DNA of 45,960 nt from Apostichopus parvimensis (GCA_000934455.1 KN895740.1:1-45960), one strand, 5' to 3'. Shown: positions 21,748 to 33,943, counted from the stretch's first letter. The notes: generated by a model not told the origin, from the letters alone. Made by a program: numbers and translations.

Positions 21748-24518
21748 CTGGAGAAAACCGCATGCTTATTGAACACTCAATGCAATCGACCTTCATGTTA
21801 ATTTTGTACATCAAAGGCAAATCAATTTTGCCAGAAGAATAAGTGCGTACAGGCAGACTTTGATTCTTAACGTATTCGATAATTTTCAATTCATTTTGTC
21901 CTCATAAAAAGTCCTAATTTTGTGCAATAATATTATGTTTATTTTTAAACATTGCAACAATAACATGTATGTAACAACATTTGAACAGATTGATAATATT
22001 CATTCTATAAAAGCATATGTTTATTAAATTGGCAGCTTTTAATGGAAATTTCCAGCCACACGAACAGACCGACTGACATGCGACGCGTCTCTAGCTCTAC
22101 ACGCGATTGTATTGGGCAGGGTCAAAACATAACGCTATGAATATTGTATAATGTTGCAAGAAATGGCTTATGATGGCACATAATGTATGACTTGATAGTC
22201 GCTTCAAACTTGGATACCAAATCTTGTTTTCTCTCTCTAAAATTAAGTGGTAAACCAATTGAATGGTAAAAGGCTGAGCTATATTACACATCGGGGTTAC
22301 TTAGTCAGTACAACCATTAGGAACGGAAAAAATATGGAAAACCATTGTCATGAAATTCCGTGGTAAGTGATCGATTCGTGTGTTCTTTAGTACAGCTGGG
22401 TATCCTGATTATGATACGTAGGGTGTCAAAACTATATAATAACAACGATCACAGCATTTCAAGGATCAAACACGGTTTGTGACTGGGAGGCGCTATGACT
22501 GGCAAAAGTTGAGCGCTTACCCGTTCACCTTATAGACTATATATACGTTAGCCTATAAGTATATAATGCGTGAATCAATTCAAAAGAAGTTAGAAATCCT
22601 AACAATGATGCATCGTGGCACAATGATTTCTAAGCAATTGCGGGTACTAACAAAAATTAATCCCTCTGTTATCTGTCAATTAAGTTTAAGAATATTCTAC
22701 AAGGTCACTGTAAGCCGATTGCAACAGGATTTGATTTTTCTGGGCTAAGCTTGCTTTCATCGAGGTCCTTGATTTGGACTTAATGTAGGCTCCTTAATTT
22801 ATGCGTCTAAGTTTTTCCTACCGGGCTGAGCTGCAATTGGGCCTGTAGTGACTTTAGACTAGCAGTGATGGCCAGCAATAGGCATTCCGCGGGTAACATC
22901 AATAAAGGTTGCAAAGCCTGATTGCATTTGTTTTTATGTTGTGGGGGAGGGGGGGGGGAGGGACAAGAAGAAAAGTCCAGAGGGTTTTGGCATATTTATT
23001 CACTATCAAGAGACAATTGGAAATTTCCAGAATCTTTGTAATAGGCTGATGTTCAAATGGGTATGGCGTAATGCTCGTGATCAAATGATTTTAATTAAAC
23101 GCTCCCATCTTTCATCTTTGAATCATTGCAAAATGACATATTTCGTCATCTCCACTCGACTCCAACCATTCCCCTTGGCAACAGGACGTAATCAATGACC
23201 GTTCTACTCGAGCACAGATATCATTAATAGAGTATGAAATACGATGGCGCACTTTATATATCCATACCCGGAACCGTATATATACAGCTCTGATCAATTG
23301 TAGAGTTTCTTCACTATTTAAAGAAACTAATCCATACGGCTCCGGGCGGATCAAACATATATTATTACGGGGGGTCACTGGTCTGGGATCGTTAACACCG
23401 ACCAACATGGAAAAAAATAAAACTTTACACATTAAATCGTGCAATTTGAGGCCTTTTTCCAAATCAGGTCTATAATTCACGTCGATCTAAACGCATAGAT
23501 GTGCAAAAAGATATACTATTAAATTGAATTAATTTTTGTCTGAGGTTGAAAAATAAGGAAAGGGGTGTATACCCACACCCCACACCCGCTTGACCAGCGC
23601 CCCTGCTATCAAGTGTGAAAAACGCACGAAAACCCCTGTCTCCCTTGCCAGAAAACTCAATGTATAATATTTACACAAAAAATGCATAAGATCAGCACCA
23701 TTTAAAACTTACATGTTACTGAGATAATATTCCGATATTGAAATACTACTATAGAAGTGTATTTACATGACCGTCTTACAGACGTGAATAAAACAGATTA
23801 AATGGAGTAGTGGAAATCATTGAGTCAAGAAATTAACATATTAATATTACAACTGAAGCAATTACAATCGGAGTGATGCATTGCTATTAATTGGAAGTAA
23901 CAGTAAAATCTTGCTATTAGCTATATTAATAAATTAGTAAACGTATGAATTTGTTAGTTGAATGCAACTAGTATCCGATTGATTACACTATAGGCAGCTA
24001 ATCCGGGATCCTGTCTTGGCCCGAAGACCTACCAGGAACAGACTTAAACTTGGCCCCGTGTAACTGGTGGACGCTGGAAGGACATTGAGTTACCATGTGC
24101 AACTTATTTACATACTTTGAGTTTTCGAACTTAAATAGAACATTATTATATTATATTCATACCGACAGTATGAAGATTATGGTTTAACATCCAAGGGGTA
24201 TAGCAAACTGATACAATAGGGGCAATATAATAGAGGATGCAATATATATAACGTAACCGGTGCAAAATAATACTCAATATTTAATTATCAGTTAATTCAT
24301 TCATTTTGTTGTTAATAATGTCGATAATAAAATTAGTTCAATAAGACGTCCGATAATTGTTTATAAACTTTAACAGCGTGTTATTGTAATTCGTTGATTT
24401 TGGTATTGTAAACACCCCAGTATTTGTAGTGAAAATCTCTGAACCCCACATGTCCCTGTAGATGGCCACATGCATATGTGATTCTGATACTGACTCGAGC
24501 ATGCCGCAACCATCTTAC
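21748..24518. other. Non-coding stretch, probable first intron of the minus-strand gene
   Basis: Contains CpG-bearing sequence at 22070-22105, a G-rich run at 22942-22961 and a 122-codon minus-strand frame (23112-23480) with no domain. No mobile element with paired ends was found. Confidence 0.35.
22942..22961 (+). repeat. G-rich run
   Basis: Almost uninterrupted G tract (5 G, A, 11 G, A, then GGG), low complexity. Confidence 0.85.
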
Positions 24519-24635
24519 CCCGTTCTTTCGGATGTCCTGTTGTGTAGCCACAACAATATCCCCGGCGGTGGTGCATCGTGCTGATGTCATGGAATGGTCC
24601 TCTCGCTTCCTCTGTACGTGTATTATCCTATACAT
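24519..24635 (-). CDS. Candidate first coding exon, minus-strand gene
   Basis: The ATG at 24635 (A at -3) opens a 39-codon frame on the minus strand. The reading starts MYRIIHVQRKREDHS and ends VVATQQDIRKNG. The frame stops at a strong donor, AACGGG|GTAAGA, giving a phase-0 intron. An in-frame TAG lies four codons upstream of the Met, so the reading really starts here. The segment is visibly richer in G+C and CpG than its surroundings, consistent with a promoter-proximal exon. The plus strand is also open here (24478-24708) but lacks splice signals. No signal peptide or domain was recognised and the product is unknown. An alternative start is the Met at codon 16. Confidence 0.4.
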
Positions 24636-25397
24636 CGTCAGTCTTCCCTACTATAGCCTACATGTTCAGACGTGTATGATGCAGCGTATAAATTTGCGTC
24701 AGGCTTAGAACAGGATTAAAAGAGTCCCGCTTCATTAGGTTCCAAATTCCTTTTAACTTGTCTGTTGAGTCAGTGGGCCCAAATGCTGAGCGGCAAAGCC
24801 TTGTGTGATTTTGGGGATTACTGCTTGTGGATTCGAAATGTCATGTGGGGGTAGACTAGTGTCTTCTTAATTTCAAATGGGGGTCCTTTCAACAAGTTGA
24901 AAAAGTTTTTCGATGCGCAGGGTACACTTTCGTCGGAGCATTTTATGTCGGATGCGACAATTGCAAGTCTGCAACGCAGTTCTGGAAAAAAAAACACTTA
25001 TCGACATAGAAGTCAAGCTGATATAAGTCGGTGTTCATTCACGGTCGTCACAGGGATAAAGTTTCAAATGGTCCAAGGGGGGTGGTAAGGTTCGCAGCCC
25101 TTGCGATTAACTAAGACTGAAACCATATGGTTATGTGATTAGCTGTTGTTTTTTGTTTGTTGCACTAAAGTCCATCGAGAAGACACTGTACAATGGTATG
25201 TCCGAGTCTGCGACTAACTCAGACAGCGTGATCCTTTAAGTTTACGTGACCAGTTGCAGTTATTCCGTTGTCACACTGAAGGCAGAAACACCAATCGGAG
25301 GCTATATACGGCTTTTGTATGAATATATTCGGAAGAATTGTAACTTACATAACTTTCACAGTTATTTAAAAGTTGCCATGAATGATACCGTTTGATT

Positions 25398-25437
25398 TCC
25401 CTTCCCCTTCCCCTCCCTCTTGCCCTTCCCCTCCTTG
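25398..25437 (-). repeat. C-rich tract, G-quadruplex-capable on the minus strand
   Basis: CCCTTCCCCTTCCCCTCCCT followed by CTTGCCCTTCCCCTCC. At least four runs of three or more C have short spacers, so the minus strand fits the G-quadruplex pattern. Confidence 0.7.
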
Positions 25438-26074
25438 CTTCCCGTTCCAAGTTCCTTGCAAACTCCTAGCTATATATCTCATACAAGTCTGTCGAAAATC
25501 GCGTTGCACGGTGAAGCCAATTCGTTTCGCTTGAGCGCCATCACTTTCTTTCAAGGCACGTCAACGTACCCGTTAGTCTGAACGTGAAGAGACTGAAAAG
25601 TCAGTCCGAAGTAAAATACAACGAGTTGAACTTTCAATCTACTGAATGCTTGGTCATGCATATGAAAGACAACAAAAATAAAATATTAGAATTCCAAATA
25701 ACTTTAAACCTAACATTTTCTTTGATAATCGTTAATATATCGAACATTCCCATATTCACGATAATAGAAAAAGGAGTTACTCAGCAACAAGTGTTTCTGT
25801 GCGGATGCCTGGGTGAGGTTATTTGGTAATCGTTTATTTATCAGTGTAGCTGGAAATCGGGATGTGAACGAATTCCTTTGGTTAGATTTATACGGCTGCG
25901 TTAGTAAAAAAAAAAAAAAGTCTATTTTCCTACTGAACATTTAATTGACACATTTAAGATTAGGCCTGTAAATGGCTGTGCAAGTTTTGTTTCCATAGAA
26001 AGTCCTGTTGGTTTGTAATCTCAGTAATGGCTTTGCAAAGAAATGTACGTGTATTGGATATAATATATATATTT

Positions 26075-26093
26075 GGGGGGGGGGGGAGGGGGG
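26075..26093 (+). repeat. Poly-G tract
   Basis: A long G homopolymer broken by a single A, just downstream of a TATATATAT run. It may be length-variable or mis-assembled. Confidence 0.85.
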
Positions 26094-26441
26094 TGTCAAA
26101 AAGGGTTGATAGGGGCAGGGGGCGGACATTTGAGTTGTTGAACTCGATGTATGGGCTAAAAGCGGGTCGCAAAACGTATACACCATGCATGACAAAATTG
26201 CATTAATGAAAATTATTTTCAAGATAAGAAATTGCTTGAGAGAAGGAGAAGGGAATTGGCCAGGAGGGAGTGGAGTGTCACAGAGTTGGAAGGAGTGATT
26301 GTGGTGGATGGAGAAGCTGTTAGGATTTCTTAGTCCTCAAAAGTGCAGAGACATTTTGCAACTGCGATTTGCTATTGTGGCCCAATGGTAGATGAGCGTC
26401 TTATGTCAACTGAAGTTTAAAAAAAAATGATGAAGAAAAAA

Positions 26442-26477
26442 GTGGGGGTCAGGGGAAGGGGAAGGGGCGGGGGAGAG
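26442..26477 (+). repeat. G-rich, quadruplex-capable tract
   Basis: GGGGGTCAGGGGAAGGGGAA then GGGGCGGGGGAG: five runs of four or five G with spacers of one to three bases. Confidence 0.75.
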
Positions 26478-27479
26478 GCTTCAACCTCGATGTAGCTGGA
26501 TCATTCAGTTGGGGGCCATTTGAATTATCAAAGAGAGTATCAGGCACGATGAGTTAAGGCTTCATAACTCTTGAAGTATCTTGGAGAATAAACAAAACCT
26601 ATTAGATAATACAAACGGGAAGTTTTTACTATAACAACATTAAGACTGCTAAAATAACGTGCTTGTAGTGGCCTGTTTGGCTCCTGGCTAAATTCCAATC
26701 ATTTTGACGGTGATCCCAATCCTCGCCTGCTATATGTCTATCATCCACTTATTACAAGCTCCCTGTGTCATTCGTTATAGTGCAAACAATAACTTTTTCT
26801 ACAATACGATTTGTTTGGCAGAAACTCCCTGAATTATAAATATGATTGGAAAGTTACTCATAATGCTGAATTTATTATTTAAATCGCAGTAGATTCATGT
26901 TCATTCATATAATATAGGTACAACCCACGCAGTGGTTAACTAGTTGGATAGCTCATCTAAAAACAAAGTAGAAAAAAGCAAAAAAACAACACACATTTAA
27001 ATGATCCTATAGTCTCTGGTTTCCTACCAGCCTGCAATATCACCACACTGCATCACGGATATTGTAAACCCGGTGCAGGCTAATATTTGTTTATTTACAA
27101 CGTAATCGTGAGATGCCACTTTAGCAAAATATATTTGCTCTTTTCAAATTTTCAACTTATCTTCAGTTGCACACTTTTTTCATGTACAAGAAATGCGATA
27201 TTTTACTGTTCAAAATAACGTAAAATGATTGACTTTCGTTAATTAAGGCCAAGAAATATCACTGCCCATCATAAGTCCTGAAAATGAAGACTATAGGTTT
27301 GTATTCTTTGCGTCAAAGATTATACCCAGAAGTCTTTTGCAGTGAAAAATAGATGGCGCCTGACTACTAAAGTTAAACTCTAAAGTTTGTTGTGAACTTG
27401 GGAAGCCTTGAAACCGCAACTTTCTGAACTAATCGTTACCACATAACATGATACAGTACAGAGTGGCTGTACTGAGGAC

Positions 27480-27735
27480 CACTACTGCACTGTACGTTCT
27501 CTATCGCGGTTCATCACGTTCGTACGTGGTGTGTGTGTGGGCAGGCTTCTTCTACTAGGTTAGCTTTAGAAGTGGGCAATTGTTTCCATTTGCCGCTTTT
27601 CTTTAAGCTGTCAGCCAAAAGGAAGACATCCTCGCCACCACTAGGGTTAAATTTACTATGCCTTTGGATCTTCATTTGAACTTATACCAAGAAAAGGAAA
27701 TTTGACTTGTAGATGTCTGTTGCATATAGCCTACG
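27480..27735 (+). other. Candidate 5'UTR exon with donor at 27736
   Basis: The plus strand ends in the near-perfect donor GCCTACG|GTAAGT at 27735/27736. Upstream sequence is comparatively G+C- and CpG-containing (ATCGCGG, CGTTCGTACG near 27504-27525). It holds a short upstream reading frame starting at the ATG near 27658 (MPLDLHLNLYQEKEI, stop). The 5' boundary is unknown. It would splice to the acceptor at 29282 as leader exon of the signal-peptide gene. Confidence 0.35.
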
Positions 27736-29281
27736 GTAAGTCCAATTGATTATTTTCAGACAGCTTACTGTGGGTGTTAAGTAGTATTAGTACTACTATT
27801 ACTGTAACTGGATTGTCATTTGGCTTACTACCTTTTACACCTTCGCAGGTAATATATAACATTGGCAAACTGTTAAAATGCAACGTTATGCAGCCATCTT
27901 AGACTTCTGAATAGTGAAATTTACACAAGTAATAGGTTTAGCTTAGTTCTAATGACTAGTGTTGTCAACATTCTCCTTCACCCAATGTGACATTGGCCTC
28001 TTACTTACTATATGCACAGCGTGAGTTCGTTATCATTTTGGCCGGATCTCACTGTGAAAGGTGTTGCTTAAACACCGGTTGTGTTGTAAACCACAACGCT
28101 TTATGGCTACCGTCTGCACTTTCATGCGGTTATATTTTTCGTGTACCCGACATATTACAGTGGGAATTGTCACGAATTTCTTTAAGTGGGTAGTAAGTAT
28201 GAAGTACCATTAATTCCATTGAGAGGGAACTGTTTGCTCATTTTCTTTGAACATTACAATACATTATCAAAGTGTTATGTAATTGTAAGGTGGACCAGTC
28301 ACCGATTTAGGCTAGGGGCCTAGGTTAACATGGTACTTGGTGGAAGATTTAAAAATTGTGCAACCTTGATAGAATATGTTTTCAGTCATGAAGTGGGTAG
28401 GAGAGTGAGCTGATTCTCAGGTTAACTAACATTTGAGGAGGGGTATTGAATGCTAAACATGTATTCCCTGCCTCAACTCACAAAAAAAAAGGGAATGTAA
28501 GAAGAAAAAGATGAATAAACAAGAATTATATTTGCTCATCCTGTGCCAACACTGCAAACCCTCACCAAAATGATTTGACACATATCTGAGGAGGAAGAGC
28601 TTTATGATGACCTCCACAAGGAAGAGAGTAACTAGAGAATAATGGATTGATAATTATTAATTAGTGGGTGTCATGAGAGCAATTATAAAATAAACCGCCA
28701 TGCCAAACCTTGCCCTCAAATCGAGTGGCTACGTCGGATATTCCAAAATCGTTTGAAAATCTTTTCAAAGGTTTGTTGGGTATAGTGGCCACACCAGCTG
28801 CGTCGGATACTTTGTCAAATACCCTTGCAGTATTATAACGAGAAAGACCCATCATTGACCCCACCAATCTTTATGCAAGTTTATTTTGAAACAGTTTTCA
28901 AAGAGAGCCTCAAGTCCAAATAATATGAAAGGTATCCTCGGGAGTGGCAACACGGGCTCCAGTCGTTATTCTTCATGTACTCCGTGGGCATTGTGTGTAC
29001 GTGTGACGATGTAGCTGTAGCACTGTGGACTTAAATTTTGGCAGGGTATTCTATAACTGTACCATGTCGTGAGCCAAACCTATAGCCTAAACGCCAGGTT
29101 CCAAGTATGCATTTATCAAACATTTTCATCCTAACTACTAGAATTAGGAATGCCTCATTATGAGAGATAAATGAAAAAAACTCTATATGTAAAGTATGGA
29201 AGTGGGGGCCCAAAAAAAAAAAAAATGAAATCATTAATCCTTATGTTTATTTCATTGGTTCTTTCTTTATTGTTTTCGCAG
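27736..29281. other. Probable first intron of the plus-strand gene
   Basis: Bounded by the donor GTAAGT at 27736 and the strong acceptor TTCTTTCTTTATTGTTTTCG then CAG ending at 29281. No internal element was recognised. Confidence 0.35.
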
Positions 29282-29429
29282 GACAACTCAACCATTTTGG
29301 GATTTCTAATTTGGATCTACATACATACTGCTGCAGGCCATCTAAGCCAAATGAATTGTAAAATCTAATGGCAATATGTGAGGAGAAAATACTCTACAAC
29401 AGGGGAATCCTTTTAATTGATAGAACGCT

Positions 29430-29556
29430 ATGGCCAAGGCAAGCTGGTGGAGATCAGGTGTCTCCCAATCTTGGAATGGATTTTTAATCGGACAAACTTA
29501 TATCTTATTGGGATATTTTATACTTTTTATCCATACTCAGTCTCCTATTGTGGAAG
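29430..29556 (+). CDS. First coding exon of an unknown secreted or membrane protein
   Basis: Best coding exon in the window. A long pyrimidine tract and CAG define an acceptor ending at 29281. About 148 bp of leader follow, then ATG at 29430 with G at -3 and +4. In-frame TGA and TAG lie immediately upstream, so the start is secure. The 42 codons begin MAKASWWRSGVSQSWNG. They contain an uncharged core, TYILLGYFILFI (residues 24-35), then HTQSPIVE, and stop at GAAG|GTAAGT in phase 1. This fits a signal peptide with a long N-terminal region, or a signal anchor; a phase-1 intron after the signal peptide is usual for extracellular modular proteins. An upstream ATG at 29368 opens an overlapping 39-codon frame in another register. 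The family is unknown. Confidence 0.6.
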
Positions 29557-30536
29557 GTAAGTCTAATTTTATCCATACAACCTAGAGATTAAGTTGCATT
29601 AATTTTGTTTTGGCATAAGTTATTTGTCATGTATCAATATTTACTGGGCTGTTCCAGCTTAATTACTAAGAAATTATGTATCACCTTTAATCATGGGTTT
29701 GTTGCAAATTTAAACAATTATGGCAAAGGTGTGGGTGAAATGTAGTCAAATTTGCTCAGAAATCAGCCAGATTATATTATCACTAGAACATGGCCTCAAT
29801 ATCTTGTTAGATCTCTTAGAACAAATATTTGTAAAGTAAATGATGCATTGTTGATCTATGGTTCAGGAATGTTACAAAGTCAAGCTGTTTCATTGTTCCG
29901 CCATGGTTATGTCTGGATCGCAAGGATCATTTAAGTGGAAGACGTTAACCATGGTAATGATAGTAGACACCATTAATGAGTGGATAGTCTGATATTATCC
30001 AAACTTTGACTACATTGGACAAAAATTTGCCTCTTTCAGGAAAATAAAAATAATTCTCAGATGCTTTCAAATGAAAGAGTGAACCTTTTTTTCTGTGTAG
30101 CAGGTTTGATATACGTCACTTCTTTTCTTTTCATTTCATAGATTCATTAAAATACTGTTTAGTACATGTAGCAATTCACCAATTTTTGCCTAGTGTTTCT
30201 CTATGCGATGCCAGATTAGTAGTTATTCCAGGCAATAATTTATGAGTTATCGCATAGCAAACCTGTGAGATAGAAATAGGTAAATTACAACATCACAGCA
30301 AATCTGTATATATATATACTGTAGCAGGTTTGTTTATAGGATTGTAGCATTTCCAGTAGGACTATTTTATTTGGGCGCAATATTGAATATATTCATAAAG
30401 CCAAAACATACAAACTTTCATCAATAATTGTTCCCTGTATTACCCTATAGATAGCCTCTTTTTGTCATGACATGTTTAGGCTATGACACTGTAAACAACC
30501 TTGCTTACCTGAACTGGTACAGTAGAAGACAATTGT

Positions 30537-30554
30537 GGGGGGGGGGGGGGGGGG
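30537..30554 (+). repeat. Poly-G homopolymer, 18 G
   Basis: Eighteen uninterrupted G bases followed by AGG. It creates a Gly run in a spurious frame at 30467-30730. Confidence 0.9.
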
Positions 30555-32111
30555 AGGTATGGAGATGGGCAAATGAGAAGGAACCAATTAAATATGGGAA
30601 TAAAACTGATCAATGTTTTCCTTGGGAAAAAAAGTGGGTAGATGATGATCGCTATTTTATAAAGTCTCTTGTAACTAAATTTCCGCCGTGCGACTGTTTT
30701 CCACTCAACGTCTGTTTTTACGCTATATAGTTGATTGAATACCCGCTCCCACTCCCGCTCCTTATGTCAAAGCATCCTCTACTGACCGTAACCAGACAGC
30801 TTACATCCTGTTGAGTGCATGATTCCTTTCTACTTCCCTAGCTCTTTATTCCCAGTGAGTCATATTATGAGAACGCTCAGCTATTATTACCGCCATGCAT
30901 CCTTTTCCAGTCGATACAAATTTCTGATCTAAAACTCAGGAAGCAGATTTTTAACAATCTATTAACTTGCTGTGAAAAAAAAAATTGTTAGCCTTGGGAA
31001 GTAACTAACAAACTTGTATAAAATGAACATTGGCATGTCATTATTTAAAGAGGTGTTTTTTTCTCTTCCATGTTTTGAGTAGCTAATGAACCAAGACTGC
31101 ATACATTCATGAACAGTTCTGGAAGGTTTCTTTGCTTTTTACAGTTATATGAAAGTTTTTCAAAGACAAAAAACTTCTAGGGCAGTATCTATAGTTCCGG
31201 TAGCCACATCTCGTGGTAAAGCTCTTATGACTTGTGCAGGGCTGTTGTAATGTCCTGTGAACTGACATTACACCAAAGTAGTGAACTTGGTTCGAGGTGG
31301 TAACATCATGAATCATATGAATTTTCCTGGCCTGAATTTCATTGTGGTTTGAACAATTTTTAACCACAGATATTGTGGTCGCAATAAGGAGGTGCATAAA
31401 TATTCTAATAAGGCCCAGTCTGGTTATTCTGATGATGGAAGTAATATTATTCCTTACAGTTTGATAAATTTATGATTTGACTTACTAACTGAACATCAAG
31501 GAACTTTCTAGATCACTTTTCTGTTTTGACATTTTTGTTTTACATATCTTCAATGAGCTTAACTCAAATTTGGATTGGTGTAAAAATAGGGAATAAAGTT
31601 GAAAACTAGAAACTTAAGATTGTAGTTTTTCATATAATGATGGGTATTGTCTAGACATTTGCTCACATTAACTTTCATGAATGCAAACATAAACGTGGGA
31701 AACTTTTCCTTTTTTTGCGCATTTTTTGCACTATATTGCGATTCACACCTAAAGGGATAGTCTTTCTGCAGCGAAATCACTTGAAAAAAAAAAGAAGAAG
31801 CTCCTGGTAAAATCTTTTCTCAAAGTTTGCTACACTGTTAATAGCGTAGGTAATTTCTGCCGTCTGTATAGTCCCTTGTAATTACCTTTCCTGAGTTTCT
31901 TTAAATAATTACAAGGCCACATTTTGCGTGTTGCATATAAAGAGTATAGACTGCCTACATTCTGCTGTATCTAGATATATTTAACAGTAGGCTCAATTAA
32001 TAACTGGCTGCTAATGACATCCAGCCTTGACTTCAATGACTTCATTGTCTCCCCCTTCCTTCCTCTGTCAGCAGCATAATTTCCTTTTGACAGTACATTC
32101 CCTCTGAATAA

Positions 32112-32129
32112 CTGCAATGCATGATGGGA
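32112..32129 (-). promoter_or_regulatory. ZNF143/SBS-like word
   Basis: The minus-strand reading TCCCATCATGCATTGCAG is close to the SBS consensus around TCCCAGCATGC. It is an isolated word, so it could be chance. Confidence 0.2.
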
Positions 32130-33002
32130 CATTAAAGACTGTGTGCTGTATGGTAAGCTTCAAATTTACTGTACACACTGAGAGAAGAAAGTTAGTGAAG
32201 CAATTATCCAGATTTTTCTGTCTGCCCATCAATTTGGAATAACTGTCTGTTTCCATGATGTATATATATACTATTTTTTAAGAGTCTATGGAACTCTGAT
32301 CCATTATGTTCTACTATGAGGGACATGCATGACCCACATATCTCAAAACATCGAAAACAAAGCCAAACTGCATGTCTTTCAGAAAGGTTACCAAAAGTCT
32401 GAAAGACAACTTGATTTTTTAAATTTTAAAGTAGAACCTCATTCAACCAATGGATGTCTTCCTTAATAATGTATATATATTCGAGAAGACTGTGGAATCT
32501 CATGATGAGTAATATACAGGTAATGCATAGTTACATAATTGGTAAAGTTGAGTTTAATTATTTTTGCCAAATTGGCCCAAATTTCTGAAGTTGCCCAGTA
32601 GGATACAGTCATCAGCTGATTTATGGTGACCTAATGTAGACCTCTTGTAGGGAATGTGACATACCCATTTACTTTAATCAACCTACAGTACAGTAGTCTG
32701 AGGTTTAACATCTCTTTACTATACTGCTGGCAATAAGATACTTTATTTGAAGGTCTTTTCTTTATATTGAAGTTAACATTTTAATGTACAATTTACTCTC
32801 CAGGAGTGCTTGCTGTCAATTTTATAAAAAAATTGGTACAGTAGTCTGAGTCTCTTTTGCAATTTAAGGTAATACTTGAAATAATGTTGGCTTTTCTTAA
32901 TCTTGTTAGTAAAAATCTTTAAAAGTCTAAAACAAGTCTAAAACCAAAATAATAACTAAGTATGCTTCCTCTAGTGAAATGTGTTTGCAATCGACACTGG
33001 TT

Positions 33003-33943
33003 TTGGTTTCAATGACAGGAGAAACATATGCATTCATGATAGCGTGTAAGAGTGTGTGTGTGATGCCCACCTTGTGAAGATGTTTTTAGTAGAGGTCAAA
33101 GGTCATCTGAGGTCACCAGAGGTCAAATTGAAAACCTTTAAACATGATATCTCAAGTTAGGAATCATGGTTCCTTCTCATACTTGGCATGTGCATGCATT
33201 AATAGTGAGTAGAAAAAACCTCTTGGTTTTGGTGGAGGTCAAAGGTTATCTGCGGTCACCAGAGGTCAAACACTGAAAACCTTGTAAATAGGATATCTCA
33301 AGATACTGTAGGAGGCATGGATACTTCTCATACTTATCATGTGGATCAAGGAAAATAACTCTTTTGTTTTTAGTGGAGGTCAAAGGTCATCTGCGGTCAC
33401 CAGAGTTCAAATATTGAATACGTTGTAAACATAATATCTCAAATTAGGAAGCATGGATACTGTTCATACTTGGCATGTGGATGCATTATATTGAATAGAA
33501 GAACTTAATTGCTTTGGTAGAGGTCAAAGGTCATCTGGGTCACCAGGGGTCAAAAACTGAAAACTTTCTAAACATGATATATCATGGTAGAAATCATGTA
33601 TACTTCTCATACATGGTATGTGAATTTGCCATAACGAGTCCAAGAATCCTGTTGTTGGTGTTGGTCAAAGATCATTTGAGGTCACCAGAGGTCAAACTCT
33701 GAAAACCTTTAAACATTATATCTCAAGGTAGGAATCATGGATACTTCTCATACTTGGTGTGTGGATGTATCACATTGAGTACAAGACCTCTATTGTTTAT
33801 GGTGGAGGTGCATATTGCCATGTACAGTAGACTGACCTGTGTTTGTCATGCCTTAGTTCAATTGTACATCAAAATAGTGGTTCAGGACATTAATTGATAA
33901 GAGCTTTTTCTGGTGAACAAGCAGAAGTCTAGTGTAATGAAAT
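33003..33943 (+). repeat. Dispersed composite element with AGGTCA minisatellite, copy 1
   Basis: The outer flanks match those of the 40.07 kb copy. The 5' flank has TTTGGTTTC[A/G]ATGACA then GAGAAA, TATGCA and TCATGAT, plus a TG run. The 3' flank has GTGGTTCAGGACATT then TTTCTGGTGAACA and GTGTAATGAA. Between them lie five tandem units. Shared flanks with different unit numbers show that this is one dispersed element type, not an isolated minisatellite. There is no open frame and no TIR was seen. Confidence 0.8.
33093..33810 (+). repeat. Five tandem 142-bp units with nuclear-receptor half-sites
   Basis: Unit starts are at 33093, 33236, 33377, 33521 and about 33662, with a broken sixth start near 33806; spacing is 141-144 bp. 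Unit 1 reads AGGTCA-A-AGGTCA-TCTG, then AGGTCA-CCAG-AGGTCA: one DR1 and two DR4 spacings. Later units keep the pattern with single-base changes (AGGTTA, CGGTCA, AGATCA). The rest of each unit (AACATGATATCTCAAG, GGATACTTCTCATACTTGG) is also conserved. Confidence 0.92.

Larger units (their letters stand above)
24636..27479. other. Candidate intergenic region between divergent genes
   Basis: Lies between the two putative 5' ends. It contains C-rich/G-rich tracts at 25398-25437, 26075-26093 and 26442-26477 and an A13 run at about 25907. No exon is supported. The frames at 25366-25554, 25584-25829 and 25941-26222 are unsupported. Confidence 0.35.
29557..33002. other. Long non-coding stretch, probable intron
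   Basis: Contains an 18-G homopolymer at 30537-30554 and a ZNF143-like word at 32112-32129. A pyrimidine-tract acceptor lies near 32070 (CTCCCCCTTCCTTCC, then TCTGTCAG), with a downstream donor ATG|GTAAGC near 32151. All frames between that pair carry stops from the acceptor, so it could only be a UTR exon. Confidence 0.3.

Noticed and set aside
23112..23480. Longest open frame (122 codons, minus strand)
   Set aside because: Length is near the chance maximum for this much AT-rich DNA. There is no domain, no splice context, and an alternative plus-strand frame overlaps part of it.
27987..28193. 68-codon plus-strand frame between the two 5' exon candidates
   Set aside because: Lies in the putative first intron. 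Nothing beyond length supports it.
30467..30730. 87-codon frame with a Gly run
   Set aside because: The Gly run is translated from an 18-G homopolymer; no other support.
33003..33943. CRISPR-like reading of the regular 142-bp array
   Set aside because: Whole units are homologous, with no unique spacers between short repeats. This is a minisatellite in animal DNA.
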